Translations under genes and position numbers: made by a program
Assembly: GCA_963921425.1 (NCBI GenBank)
Contig: OY992833.1
Coordinates: 8,219,228 to 8,283,227, forward strand
Length of the DNA: 64,000 bases
Origin: Dryas octopetala
Lineage: Eukaryota; Streptophyta; Magnoliopsida; Rosales; Rosaceae
Direction of reading: 5' to 3'
Part shown: positions 1 through 9,505 of the stretch, piece after piece
How positions within the stretch are numbered: the first letter of the stretch is position 1
Layout of the letters: each line of letters begins with the position of its first letter
The notes under the pieces: model-generated
Seen by the model: only the letters and a program-made list of their open reading frames with translations
Database searches by the model: none
Told to the model about the DNA's origin: nothing

Positions 1-1784
1 AAATTAATACTTGCTCCCAAATCCAGCAATGCTTTCTCAAACTTATGATTCCCCACCAAACATGGAATTGTGAAACTACCAGGGTCTTTCAACTTGGGCG
101 GCAACTTTCTTTGCAAAACAGCACTTACTTCTTCACTGAGACACACTTGCTCATGTTCTTTGAATTTCCTCTTGTGTGTGCACAATTCCTTCAAGAACTT
201 GGCATACTTAGGAATCTGCTGAATAGCATCAAGCAAAGGAATGTTGATTTCCACTTTCTTAAACATCTCTAAAATTTCCTTGGCTTGCTCATCCTTATTC
301 TGCTTCCATTGACGTTGAGGGAAAGGTAATGGAGCTCTTGGAATAGAAGAAGTGATCTCGGCCTTCTTGCTAACACGCGTAGCAATGTGCTTTTCTTGTT
401 TCTTTCTTTCCTCTTCTTCCTCATCCTTAACCTTAACTTTATCCCTCTTGTACTTTTCCACTTGTTCAGGCTCTAATATCTCAACTTCATCCTCATTTCC
501 TGAATTATCATCTTGAGTAGTGCCCACTTTGTTGTCAATCACTTTCCCACTTCTCAACGTAGTGATTGCTTCGGCCTTATCCTGAATTGGTGCACCCTTT
601 ACCACTTTGTCCAAGGTCAAAGTCACTTGTTCCAATTGGGCTTCCAAACTTGAAATAGCTTTAGCTGTGACATTCAACTGCTCCTCAGTTTTGTTCATGA
701 ATGACTTGGTATCATTAGACATAGAAGTTGTACTCTGGGCTAATGTAGCAATCATGTCCTCCAAATAAGTACTTCGCTGCTCCACTGGGGACTGTACACT
801 CGGTCTAACTTGAACTTTTTCAACATCGAAACATGGCTCTCCATGTGATGACCTAGCTCCTTGATTCGCCATCAGAACCTGCATCATTTGCTTAAGTTCA
901 GACATCTCAGCTTCCATAGCTGATTTCTTTTCCACTCTTTTCCGTCTATTCCACTGTTGTGAATTCAACGCCAATGTGTCAAAGAGTGTCCATGCTTCCT
1001 CAAAAGTCTTCTTTTTCAGTGCTCCTCCACATGTCATGTCCACCATACTACGATCTTGATCCAACAAACCCTCATAAAAGTACTCAATCTGCATCCATGG
1101 GGCAAAATTATGGTGTGGACACGAAGTCAGAAGCTCTTGGTACCTTTCCCAACTTTCATGAAACACTTCGTCCTCTGATTGTGTAAACCCTAAGATCTTC
1201 TTCCTCACAATGGTAGTCTTGCTAACTGGATAGAACCTCAACAGAAACTTAGATGCCAGTTCTTCCCATGTTTTAATAGAAGCGACCTGCAAGGAAAACA
1301 ACCAATGTTTAGCTTTATCTTTAAGAGAGAATGGAAATAACCTTAACTTTCTTTGATCATCGCTCAACCCCCTCAGCTTGCCAATCTCGCATATTGCATG
1401 AAATTCCTTGATATGCACGTAGGGATCCTCTCCTTCTAACCCATGAAATGATGGAAGAAGTTTGATTGTCCCACTTGAAAGTTCAAAATCAGCTTCCACT
1501 TGAGAGTAAACAATGCACGTAGGTTGAGCTAGAAGCGTTGGAGACGAATAATCACTCAAAGGTATTCTCATTTGAGATGCATTCGGCTGCAAGGTCTCCT
1601 CGACTTCCTCTTCTGATTTCTTCTCTTCGTATGCTTCTTCAGATTCACTCCCTCTCGGCGACACAAGAGTCGCCCTCATCCTTAATGGTGTCCAATTGAG
1701 TCTCGGCCTTCCCTTGTACGCACTCAACACCTTTTGGCCTTCTGCACGTGAAAGAGGAGTGATCTTCGAATTTGATTCTTCCAT
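1..1784 (-). CDS. gag-pol: Athila gag-protease polyprotein, N-terminal 594 codons (partial)
   Basis: This is the N-terminal part of the retrotransposon polyprotein that forms the Gag particle and its protease. The start at 1784 matches the start of the three sibling copies (MEESN). The frame stays open to the window edge, where it ends in the aspartic protease motif DLGASIN. The acidic N-terminus (runs of E around residues 50-65) is followed by the retrotransposon Gag core at roughly residues 100-250 and a charged linker. I see no CCHC zinc knuckle. RT, RNase H and integrase would lie to the left, outside the window. No stop or frameshift was noticed in the visible part. It is truncated by the window, not by mutation. 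Confidence 0.85.
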   Translation of the reverse strand, partial: MEESNSKITPLSRAEGQKVLSAYKGRPRLNWTPLRMRATLVSPRGSESEEAYEEKKSEEEVEETLQPNASQMRIPLSDYSSPTLLAQPTCIVYSQVEADFELSSGTIKLLPSFHGLEGEDPYVHIKEFHAICEIGKLRGLSDDQRKLRLFPFSLKDKAKHWLFSLQVASIKTWEELASKFLLRFYPVSKTTIVRKKILGFTQSEDEVFHESWERYQELLTSCPHHNFAPWMQIEYFYEGLLDQDRSMVDMTCGGALKKKTFEEAWTLFDTLALNSQQWNRRKRVEKKSAMEAEMSELKQMMQVLMANQGARSSHGEPCFDVEKVQVRPSVQSPVEQRSTYLEDMIATLAQSTTSMSNDTKSFMNKTEEQLNVTAKAISSLEAQLEQVTLTLDKVVKGAPIQDKAEAITTLRSGKVIDNKVGTTQDDNSGNEDEVEILEPEQVEKYKRDKVKVKDEEEEERKKQEKHIATRVSKKAEITSSIPRAPLPFPQRQWKQNKDEQAKEILEMFKKVEINIPLLDAIQQIPKYAKFLKELCTHKRKFKEHEQVCLSEEVSAVLQRKLPPKLKDPGSFTIPCLVGNHKFEKALLDLGASIN

Positions 1785-1899
1785 TGTACCTTAGAAACAA
1801 GAGAAATAAGTGAGAACCAAAAATAAAAACAGAAAATAAAACCTAACTAAAATGACTTAACTAAAGATAATTAAACTAGCAATCAACACAAATAACAAT

Positions 1900-1917
1900 T
1901 CCCCGGCAACGGCGCCA
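1900..1917 (-). other. Primer-binding site (tRNA-Asp), element 1
   Basis: The minus strand reads TGGCGCCGTTGCCGGGGA, complementary to the 3' end of plant tRNA-Asp including CCA. It lies 6 nt inside the 5' LTR. tRNA-Asp priming is characteristic of Athila elements. Confidence 0.92.
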
Positions 1918-3274
1918 AAAACTTGTTGTATGTTTTCCTAGAGCAAATTAAATAATATTTTCTGAGCTCTAGGTTAACTCGCAAGTGCACGAATCGCTAA
2001 GTAGCAAAGCTTACAAATACGAGGTCGATCACACAGGGAATTGTACTAGTGTACGATTACTAACTCAATTAAATTCAATTAACTCAGCTCTAACTCACAC
2101 ACGCAAATGGGGGGTTTTGATTGGTTTTTGAGACTAGACAAACTAACAGATAAATGACAAAACTTAAAAAGAACAACTGAATGAATTTGGATAAACCAAT
2201 AATAAAGAAACACTAGGGTTCAGATTCCACCACTAGCATACCATTCACTCTTCTATGGATATTAACAATCAATATATAAACATGTCAACAAAGTTCGTCT
2301 ACTAAAAGGTTTGGCTAGTTACTTTTAGCAATTACTCCCCTTACTGTGCATAAACTAAGAGCTTCTTGGGCCTTCCTTAGCCAGTTAACTTGCATGTTCC
2401 CTAGTTCTAAGCTAAGGCAGCTGTTACCCATGCAAGAGTCGTTACGATCTGTGAGAGTGACAAACACATAGCGCATGGCTCCAAATTAATGTACTGTATG
2501 TCATCTATGATCTCTTTTCTCATGAATATTATCTTAGGATATCCATTTGTTGCCTATTGAAACTATCATCCTTTCGAGCTTATTTAGTTTCACAACAAAT
2601 ATCTAGATGCATGCAACCTAAGGTGATCAGTCAAAGATGCGAAACAAATATATTCAATTTAAACAGAGATCCAAGATTTGTCAACATGTAAATAATTAAA
2701 AATCAATAATCCATAGTGAGAGTAAGCAGCATCGCTAGGGCTTCATCCTAGCCCTAGCCCAATATTCAGTTACACATAATTAAAACCATAAATAAATAAA
2801 GCATAATTAAGACAATGAAAATAAAAGGAAGGGAGGAAGAAATCAAGCCACGGATGACGAGGTGGAGGCGGCTCCACCCTTGGACGGTGTGGCTGCAAGG
2901 TGGCGGCGTGATGGGCTGCTGCTCGGCCTTGGGCTCCACGGCAAGGAGGCTGAGGTGCTCGGCAAGGTGGCAGCAAGGTGGTGATGCGTGGCTGAATGTG
3001 GTGGCTGTGGCTCGGCTTCCTTCTCCGTCTTCAACTCAGCGCAAAAATAGAAGGCACACAAACAAAGGTGGCTGGTAGGTTTCGGCCACAAAAGAAAAGA
3101 AGAAAAATAAAGAGAAGAGAGATGGTGGCTGCGGCACAAGAAGAACAAGAAAGAGATGGTGGCTGCTAGGGTTTGCTTCAGAAAAATAAAAGAAAGAGAA
3201 GGAGGCTAGCTAGGGTTTCTGAAAATTAAAGAGGAACAAAGAGAACAGACCCCTCTCCTTGAGTTGTAAAGATG

Positions 3275-3282
3275 TATTTATA
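3275..3282 (-). promoter_or_regulatory. TATA box in LTR of element 1
   Basis: TATAAATA on the minus strand, in the position conserved among all LTRs here: after the U3 arrays and just before a CT-rich leader. It is the likely start of the element's RNA. Confidence 0.65.
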
Positions 3283-3958
3283 GAGGAGAGTGGGGCTGAG
3301 ATTTCTCTTTCTCTTCAATGTGGGATAAGTGCATTCCTTGCACACCAAGGCTTATAATTTTCGGCCCAGCATGGGCCTTGGGCTGATTTGGGCTCTTTTT
3401 GGGCGTAACTCCTTTTTCAGCTCGCGGAACTGCTGCACTACCTCCACTAAAATGGCCATATCTTGAGCTAGAAAACTCGGAATTGAAATCCGTAAAATTC
3501 CCTGCGAAGCTAACATCCGTATCTTTCCAATCATATATGGCATGCTACCTGATTCGTTCTGGAGAATTACAGAATTGCTGTCGAAATTGGTGCTCTTTTT
3601 TCCAGGGTTTTGACTTCTTTTTCAGCTAGGATTTCTTGGGCTTTGGCTTGTGGGCTGCATGACTTGGGCTTAAGTGACACACACCAGCCCCCTAGGGTTT
3701 TGCGCATGGACTTCCTCTTGGGCTGGTGCATGCATGCATGCATGGCTCCTTCAAAATTCGGCATTGTATAGGCCCATGGCCCATTTGACTTGTTGACTTT
3801 TCATAGTTGACCCTTGACCATTCACTTTGACTTCCCATTTTGTCCCTCATTTCCATTTGAATTCGAATTCCTTTCTTCCCTCCATTTATTTCCATGGATG
3901 TCCACCACCTTCTAGAAGCTTCTGGAACCTTGACTTGTAGAGTTGACTTTGACCAACA

Positions 3959-4261
3959 TTTCCTAGTGTGACTAGGATTTCTTGTAAATGAAGGATTCCT
4001 TATCCATTTCGACTTCTCGTAATGACCATATTGCCCCTGGGGTCTCCTAGTGTCATTAGGACTCCTTTCCCTAGTTGGGTTAGGTTTCCTAGTTCAACCA
4101 GGATTTCCTGTTCCAATCGGGATTTCTCATTTCTGGCTCCGCAATGATGGTTCTGAACTTGATGTTTCCTAGTTTGACTAGGAATCCTCATTCGACTAGG
4201 ATTTCGGCCCCTTTCCTGGTTTGACCAGGATTTCTCTCGTTTTCCTAGTTTGACTAGGAAA
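3959..4261 (-). promoter_or_regulatory. U3 inverted-repeat array, element 1
   Basis: About seven copies of a 17-19 bp imperfect palindrome (CCTAGT-N3-ACTAGG and CCTGGT-N3-ACCAGG variants) lie in roughly 300 bp. The arrangement is the same as in the other A, B and C LTRs. The function is unknown; see findings. Confidence 0.6.
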
Positions 4262-4414
4262 TGTCTAAAAATGGTCCTTTTGGCTCCTTTTCTCTTCTTT
4301 GCTCATTTTATCCTATAAAAACAAAAACAAACTAACAACACACAAAATACCGAGTTCTTGCACTCTGAGTTAGGGAGTTAGTATCATAAAATAGTGTAAA
4401 ATGAGCACTCAACA

Positions 4415-5446
4415 CATGTCCTCCAAATAAGTACTTCGCTGCTCAACTGGGGACTGTACACTCGGTCTAACTTGAACTTTTTCAACCTCAAAACATGGCT
4501 CTCCTTGTGATGACCTAGCTCCTTGATTCGCCATCAGAACCTGCATCATTTGCTTAAGTTCAGACATCTCAGCTTCCATAGTTGATTTCTTTTCCACTCT
4601 TTTCCGTCTATTCCACTGCTGTGAACTCAATGCCAATGTGTCAAAGAGTGTCCATGCTTCTTCAAAAGTCTTCTTTTTCAGTGCTCCTCCACATGTCATG
4701 TCCACCATACTACGATCTTGATCCAACAAACCCTCATAAAAGTACTCAATCTGCATCCATGGGGCAAAATTATGATGTGGACACGAAGTCAGAAGCTCTT
4801 GGTACCTTTCCCAACTCTCATGAAACACTTCATCCTCTGATTGCGTAAACCCTAAGATCTGCTTCCTCACAATGGTAGTCTTACTAACTGGATAGAACCT
4901 CAACAGAAACTTGGATGCCAGTTCTTCCCATGTTTTAATAGAAGCGACCTGCAAGGAAAACAACCAATGTTTAGCTTTATTTTTAAGAGAGAATGGAAAT
5001 AACCTTAACTTCCTTTGATCATCGCTCAACCCCCTCAGCTTGCCAATCTCGCATATTGCATGAAATTTCTTAATATGCACGTAGGGATCCTCTCCTTCTA
5101 GACCATGAAATGATGGAAGAAGTTTGATTGTCCCACTTGAAAGTTCAAAATCAGCTTCCACTTGAGAGTAAGCAATGCATGTAGGTTGAGCTAGAAGCGT
5201 TGGAGACGAATAATCACTCAAAGGTATTCTCATTTGAGATGCATTCGGCTGCAAGGTCTCCTCGACTTCCTCTTCTGATTTCTCCTCTTCGTATGCTTCC
5301 TCAGATTCACTTCCTTTCGGCGACACAAGAGTTGACCTCATCCTTAACGGTGTCCAATTGAGTCTCGGCCTGCCCTTGTACGCACTCAACACCTTTTGGC
5401 CTTCTGCACGTGAAAGGGGGGTGATCTTCGAATTTGACTCTTCCAT
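4415..5446 (-). pseudogene. Athila 2a gag, N-terminal 344 codons, cut by element 1
   Basis: This is the N-terminal Gag of copy 2a. It starts at the same methionine as 2b (MEESN) and is almost identical to it, differing by D/N in the KAKHW segment and A/T near residue 290. The frame breaks exactly where the element 1 LTR begins: after LEDM it reads one LTR-encoded Cys and then stops. It contains the Gag core (roughly residues 100-250) and the following coiled-coil-like acidic/Met stretch. It is non-functional as it stands because protease and everything downstream are displaced beyond element 1. Confidence 0.85.
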
Positions 5447-5561
5447 TGTACCTTAGAAATAAGAGAAATCAGCAAGAACCAATAATGAAAACAGAAAATA
5501 AAACCTAACTAAAATGACTTAACTAAAGATAATCAAACTAGCAATCAACACAAATAACAAT

Positions 5562-5579
5562 TCCCCGGCAACGGCGCCA
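5562..5579 (-). other. Primer-binding site (tRNA-Asp), Athila 2a
   Basis: Same 18-nt tRNA-Asp complement as in element 1, 6 nt inside the shared LTR. Its presence shows that the LTR at 5586-7795 is a genuine 5' LTR for 2a as well as the 3' LTR for 2b. Confidence 0.92.
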
Positions 5580-6907
5580 AAAACTTGTTGTATGTTTTCC
5601 TAGAGCAAATTAAATACCCTTTTCTGAGCTCTAGGTTAACTCGCAAGTGCACGAATCGCGGAGTAGCAAAGCTTACAAATACGAGGTCGATCCCACAGGG
5701 AATTGTACTAGTGTTATGATCACTAACTTAATTAAATTCGATTAAATCAACTCTAACTCACACACGCAAATGGGGGGTTTTGATTGGTTTTTGAGACTAG
5801 AAAAACTAACAGATAAATGACAAAACTCTAAAATAACAACTGAATGAATTTGGATAAAACAATAATAAAGAAACACTAGGGGTCAGAATCCACCACTATC
5901 ATACCATTCACTCTACTATGGATATTAACAATCAATATATAAACATGTCAACAAAGTTCGTCTACTAAAAGGTTTGGCTAGTTACTTTTAGCAATTACTC
6001 CCCTTACTGTGCATAAACTAAGAGCTTCTTGGGCCTTCCTTAGCCAGTTAACTTGCATGTTCCCTAGTGCTAAGCTAAGGCAGCTGTTACCCATGCAAGA
6101 GTCGTTACGATCTGTGAGAGTGACAAACACATAGCGCATGGCTCCAAATTAATGTACTGTATGTCATCTATGATCTCTTTTCTCATGAATATTATCTTAG
6201 GATACCCACTTGTTGCCTATTGAAACTATCATCCTTTCGAGCTTATTTAGTTTCACAACAAATATCTAGATGCATGCAACCTAAGGTGATCAGTCAAAGA
6301 TGCGAAACAAATAGATTCAATTTAAACAGAGATCCAAGATTTGTCAACATGTAAATAATTAAAATATCAATAATCCATAGTGAGAGTAAACAGCATCGCT
6401 AGGGCTTCATCCTAGCCCTAGCCCAATATTCAGCTACACATAATTAAATTCACAAATAAATAATGCATAATTAAAATAATGAAAATAAAAGAAAGGAAGA
6501 AGAAATCAAGCCACGAATGATGGGGTGGAGGTGCGGCTGCAAGGTGACGGCGTGATGGGCTGCTGCTCGGCCTTGGGCTCCACGGCGAAGAAGTAGAGGT
6601 GCTCGGCAAGGTTGCAGCAAGGTGGTGATGCGTGGCTAATGTTGGTGGCTGCGGCTTGGCTTCCTTCTCTTTTGTCAACTCAGCGCAAAAATAGAAGACA
6701 CACAAACAAAGGTGGCTGGTAGGGTTCGGCCACAAAAGAAAAGAAGAAAAATAAAGAGAGAGAAGGAGATGGTGGCTGCGGCACAAGAAGAACAAGAGAG
6801 AGAGGGTGCTGCGGCTAGGAAAGAGAAGAAACACTAACTAGGGTTTTCGAAAATTGAAGAGAAGAGAAAAGACCAAACTTCAGAACCCTTTTTCTGATTT
6901 TTAGAGA

Positions 6908-6917
6908 TATATTTATA
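6908..6917 (-). promoter_or_regulatory. TATA box, shared LTR of 2a/2b
   Basis: TATAAATATA on the minus strand, about 880 bp from the U3 end and just before the CT/AG-rich leader; the same position is found in the partner LTR. Confidence 0.65.
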
Positions 6918-7164
6918 GGGATCAGTAGGAGAGGAATCCTTGGGAGGCAAGGAAAAGAGAGATGCGGCTGCTGCTAGGGTTAGGGAAAGCTTTGGGCTTG
7001 CGGCAAGGCTTTGGCTTTGGGCTTAAGTGCCACACGCCAGCCCCTTAGGGTTTCACTTCAAGGCTGCCACCTTCAGGCTTGCGCATTGGGCTTCATCTTG
7101 GGCTGGTGCATGCATGCATGCATGGCCCCCCAGATTTCGGCATTTGCATTGGCCCATGGCCCAT

Positions 7165-7211
7165 TTGACTTGTTGACTTTTCATAGTTGACCCTTGACCA
7201 TTAACTTTGAC
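7165..7211. promoter_or_regulatory. Cluster of five TTGAC (W-box-like) cores in U3
   Basis: TTGAC begins at 7165, 7173, 7187, 7194 and 7207, with two more at 7324 and 7330. TTGAC followed by C or T is the core bound by WRKY factors. The cluster lies between the inverted-repeat array and the TATA box and recurs in the other LTRs. Function is inferred from the motif only. Confidence 0.5.
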
Positions 7212-7340
7212 TTCCCATTTTGCCCCTCATTTCCATTTGAATTCGAATTCATTTCTTCCCTCCATTTATTCCCATGGATGTCCACCACCTTCTAGAAGCT
7301 TCTGGAACCTTGACTTTGTAGAGTTGACTTTGACCAACAT

Positions 7341-7642
7341 TTCCTAGTGTGACTAGGAATTCTTGTAAATGAAGGATTCCTTATCCATTTTGACTTCTCG
7401 TAATGACCATATTGCCCCTGGGGTCTCCTAGTGTCATTAGGACTCCTTTCCCTAGTAGGGTTAGGTTTCCTAGTTCAACCAGGATTTTCTGTTTCAATCA
7501 GGATTTCTCATTTCTGGCTTCGCAATGATGGTTCTGGACTTGATGTTTCCTAGTGTGACTAGGAATCCTCATTCGACTAGGATTTCGGCCCTTTTCCTGG
7601 TTTGACCAGGATTTCTCTCGTTTTCCTAGTTTGACTAGGAAA
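7341..7642 (-). promoter_or_regulatory. U3 array of CCTAGT-N3-ACTAGG inverted repeats
   Basis: Inverted repeats lie at 7341-7359, 7426-7442, 7468-7484, 7547-7565, 7595-7611 and 7622-7642, plus a degenerate one at 7566-7582. Arms are 6-8 bp around a 3-bp centre. The array is conserved in A, B, C and D LTRs but absent from the LTRs of element 3. Confidence 0.6.
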
Positions 7643-7795
7643 TGTCTAAAAATGGTCCTTTTGGCTCCTTTTTTCCTCTTTGCTCATTTTATCCTGTAAA
7701 ATCAAAAACAAACTAACAACACACAAAATATCGAGTTCTTGCACTCTGAGTTAAGGAGTTAGTATCATAAAGTAGTGTAAAATGAGCACTCAACA

Positions 7796-7808
7796 CACCC
7801 CCAAACTT
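7796..7808 (-). other. Polypurine tract, element 2b
   Basis: The element strand reads AAGTTTGGGGGTG, immediately before the 3' LTR start (TGTTGAGTGC). This is the standard position for plus-strand priming. Confidence 0.85.
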
Positions 7809-9300
7809 AGATTTTGCTAGTCCTCGAGCAAAAAGAACAAAGAAAAGACTCAAGACAGACTCCAAACATCCCAACACATGATTTTATAAGCACAGCCATA
7901 AATAGCATAATCAAGCAAGATACATATAAAATTCATTCTTCAACCTCTAATAATGTTTCAATTAACATACCTTACTCCTCCCTGAGAAATATAGACCATC
8001 CTTAACGCAAACTCAAGTGTTTAGACAAACAAGACTAAATCAGCATATCCAAAATAGTATCAACTCCAATTCTCACCAAGGCATGCTCTCAACAATAAAA
8101 CACTCAGAGATTGGGTTGATATGTGCACTCAAGTATATGTGAGAGATGTTATGATAAACAAATGCAAACAGCTCACATATTAATCATGAAAGACAGGCAC
8201 CATGAACAAAAACACTGATCTCAAGAAAAGGATTTAAAATACTTGAAACAGAATCAATAACCATAAGCTTCCCTTTTATCTAGACTCCACATAATGAACT
8301 ACAATTCTCTCAAGATCAAGTAGGGCTTTACTCGGGGTTGTAATGGAGGCTTAGGTTAGGATAAGGTATTGAAGTGAAACGGATAACAAAGGGCTACAGA
8401 CTATGGATTTGCTCAAAAGTAGAGGCATTCCTTGCATAATTTGTAATCATAGTCTTGAATTCTAACACTTTTCTTTTTCATCCTTTGAAATCGTTCGTTC
8501 CCTTAACAACACTTCCTTTTTTTTTTTTTTTTTTTTTTCATTTCAGGGAACGACACATTCTTAAGCACGATTCCTTCTTTTCCAAGCTATTCACACACAT
8601 TTCTTTTTAACCTCACAGCTTCATTAGCTCAATGCAAATCCATCAGTAAGGTACACAGGTTGAGGAGTGAAACTCCCCCAAACTTAGGGTTTGGTATAGG
8701 GGTAAACAAAGAAAAGGTCATTAGGCTCAAATTGTTTGACTAGGGTTATAACACAGGGTAGGCCTTAGGCTATGGGTTAAAAACAAACAAGGCCTAATAT
8801 CATCTCCTAAGATCCATGTAGTTATATCCATGCTTTGAATAGAATAAGAGAGAAGTTCTAGCTTATTGATTCACAATTATATTCCAAGTACTTAATCAAA
8901 AGAAAGAATAATGAGATCACAACGACTTTATATGACACGAAAATATTAGAGTAATGTCAACACTCAAGAAATGAAGTACAGGGCTCAAAAGCTCACTTAG
9001 GTCATACAAGTCTACTCTATTAAGTATATGCATCTCTAGTCATGTAAGTTATCACTTAAGTTTATGAAAACAAGGCCCACTTCATAGAGTTGTAAAGCAT
9101 GTTATGAACCAATACTAGAGATAGAAAAATTCATACTATATAGTCAAGCTAGACATGCTCATAATAGCCATGCATAATAAAATCAATCAGTTGGGGACTC
9201 AAAACAACAAAATAAACAAAAAGACTCAAAAAAAAAAAATTTTTTTTTTTTTTTTTAATTTCAAAAATGCAATGCATTCCCCACCCCCAAACTTAAAAGA

Positions 9301-9318
9301 AACATTGTCCTCAATGTT
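9301..9318 (-). other. Conserved 3'-region hairpin, element 2b
   Basis: A 7-bp perfect stem with a 4-nt loop (AACATTG...CAATGTT). It is present at the same place in elements 3, 4 and E, and E has a compensating base-pair change. In element sense it is followed by a PPT-like purine tract. Confidence 0.6.
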
Positions 9319-9487
9319 AAATGAAAGACAAATGTAATGCACAATATAATAAACAGAGGAAGGGAAAAACAATAAATAAAACAAATCTACTTAAATGAGC
9401 GAAAAGAGGGTGAAAACGTACCTTGGCTGGTGTGAAAAAGCTCGCCCATGCACAAGTACCAAATCACCTCCTCGTCGTCATCCATCC

Positions 9488-9505
9488 CTTGGGTTGCCTC
9501 CCAAG
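9488..9505 (-). other. Hairpin just after the pol stop, element 2b
   Basis: CTTGGG and CCCAAG arms flank a 6-nt loop, starting about 40 nt past the stop codon. It is conserved at 52588-52605 and, with one outer pair lost, at 21739-21756 and 61193-61210. The role is unknown. Confidence 0.5.

Larger units (their letters stand above)
1..4414 (-). mobile_element. Athila-type Ty3/gypsy element 1, 5' part (continues beyond window start)
   Basis: The element reads right to left: 5' LTR (1924-4414), a 6-nt spacer, tRNA-Asp primer-binding site (1900-1917), a leader of about 115 nt, then gag-protease running off the window at base 1. Its right edge (ctcaaca) joins directly to mid-gag sequence of another Athila copy at 4415, so it most simply inserted into that gag. 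The expected 5-bp TSD would be CATGT (4415-4419); its partner lies outside the window. The 2491-bp LTR is about 280 bp longer than that of element 2b, largely because of an extra module at about 3340-3640. Confidence 0.9.
1924..4414 (-). repeat. 5' LTR of Athila element 1 (2491 bp)
   Basis: The LTR is bounded by TG...CA in element sense (starts TGTTGAGTGC, ends CATACAACA). A TATA box lies at 3275-3282. It carries the U3 inverted-repeat array (about 3959-4261) and a TTGAC cluster (about 3785-3835). It also contains a module (about 3340-3640) shared with family-C LTRs and element 3 but missing from the LTRs of elements 2b and 4. Low-complexity reading frames in the leader (2770-3148) do not look protein-coding. 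Confidence 0.9.
5586..7795 (-). repeat. Shared LTR: 3' LTR of 2b and 5' LTR of 2a (2210 bp)
   Basis: Element-sense ends are TGTTGAGTGC and CATACAACA. Directly to the right is the PPT of 2b; directly to the left is the PBS of 2a. It holds the inverted-repeat array (7341-7642), a TTGAC cluster (7165-7211) and a TATA box (6908-6917). There is a 134-codon low-complexity frame in the leader (6430-6834) that is probably not coding. Confidence 0.93.

Noticed and set aside
1900..1917. Possible tRNA-Asp gene fragments at the four PBS positions
   Set aside because: Only the 18-nt complement of the tRNA 3' end is present, always 6 nt from an LTR; these are primer-binding sites, not tRNA genes.
6430..6834. 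134-codon ORF in the LTR leader (repeated at 15786-16190; related frames at 2770-3148, 26689-27336, 49204-49603, 58887-59287)
   Set aside because: It is compositionally simple (Ser/Pro/His/Leu/Phe), overlaps other equally long frames, and indels between copies shift the frame, so there is no sign of protein-level selection.
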